Source of the DNA: DATMYQ01 sp035560935
GTDB taxonomy: Bacteria; Bacillota; Negativicutes; Sporomusales; Sporomusaceae
Length of the DNA stretch: 6,803 nucleotides
Assembly (NCBI GenBank): GCA_035560935.1
Contig: DATMYQ010000240.1
Span: forward strand, 1 to 6,803
Direction of reading: 5' to 3'
Below, piece by piece: positions 6,789 through 6,803 of the stretch (the stretch's first letter is position 1; every line of letters starts with the position of its first letter). The notes beneath the pieces were generated by a model, which was given only the letters and a program-made list of their open reading frames with translations, did not search any database and was not told the origin of the DNA. The position numbers were made by a program, and so were the translations under genes.

Positions 6789-6803
6789 TGATCCTTTCAG
6801 CAC

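Overview
The window holds two complete genes facing each other (tail to tail) and three short intergenic stretches. It is clearly bacterial: both genes have purine-rich Shine-Dalgarno sites, the gap between them carries a hairpin terminator, and the large gene is a membrane hybrid histidine kinase. Mid-range GC, a strong GGAGGTG ribosome site, an extended -10 promoter and a very long kinase with a PocR domain would suit an anaerobic Bacillota (for example Negativicutes) or a Desulfobacterota/Desulfuromonadota organism. No marker gene settles this, so the taxonomy is a weak inference.

Layout. Positions 1-49 hold the leader of gene 1, with an AT-rich dyad (TGAT-N4-ATCA core, resembling a CRP/FNR-family site) overlapping a possible -10 element. 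Positions 50-1204 (+) encode a 384-residue membrane protein. Its beta-rich external domain, Pro-loop-like motif and four-helix C-terminal membrane bundle read as a divergent pentameric ligand-gated ion channel (Cys-loop/Pro-loop superfamily), preceded by an extra N-terminal membrane anchor. Positions 1205-1335 hold a bidirectional terminator and a second AT-rich hairpin. Positions 1336-6747 (-) encode a roughly 1803-residue kinase: TM - four-helix periplasmic sensor - TM - HAMP - GAF - coiled coil - PAS - PAS - coiled coil - PocR - coiled coil - HisKA - HATPase - REC - REC - Hpt - C-terminal helical tail. Positions 6748-6803 hold its ribosome site and an extended -10 promoter.

The genes converge, so they are not an operon and nothing in the sequence shows a functional link. 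The kinase has a complete four-step phosphorelay (His-Asp-Asp-His residues all present) but no DNA-binding or enzymatic output domain. It must pass phosphate to a response regulator encoded elsewhere. The most noteworthy item is the channel-like protein. No mobile element, CRISPR array, tRNA, rRNA or defence system was seen.
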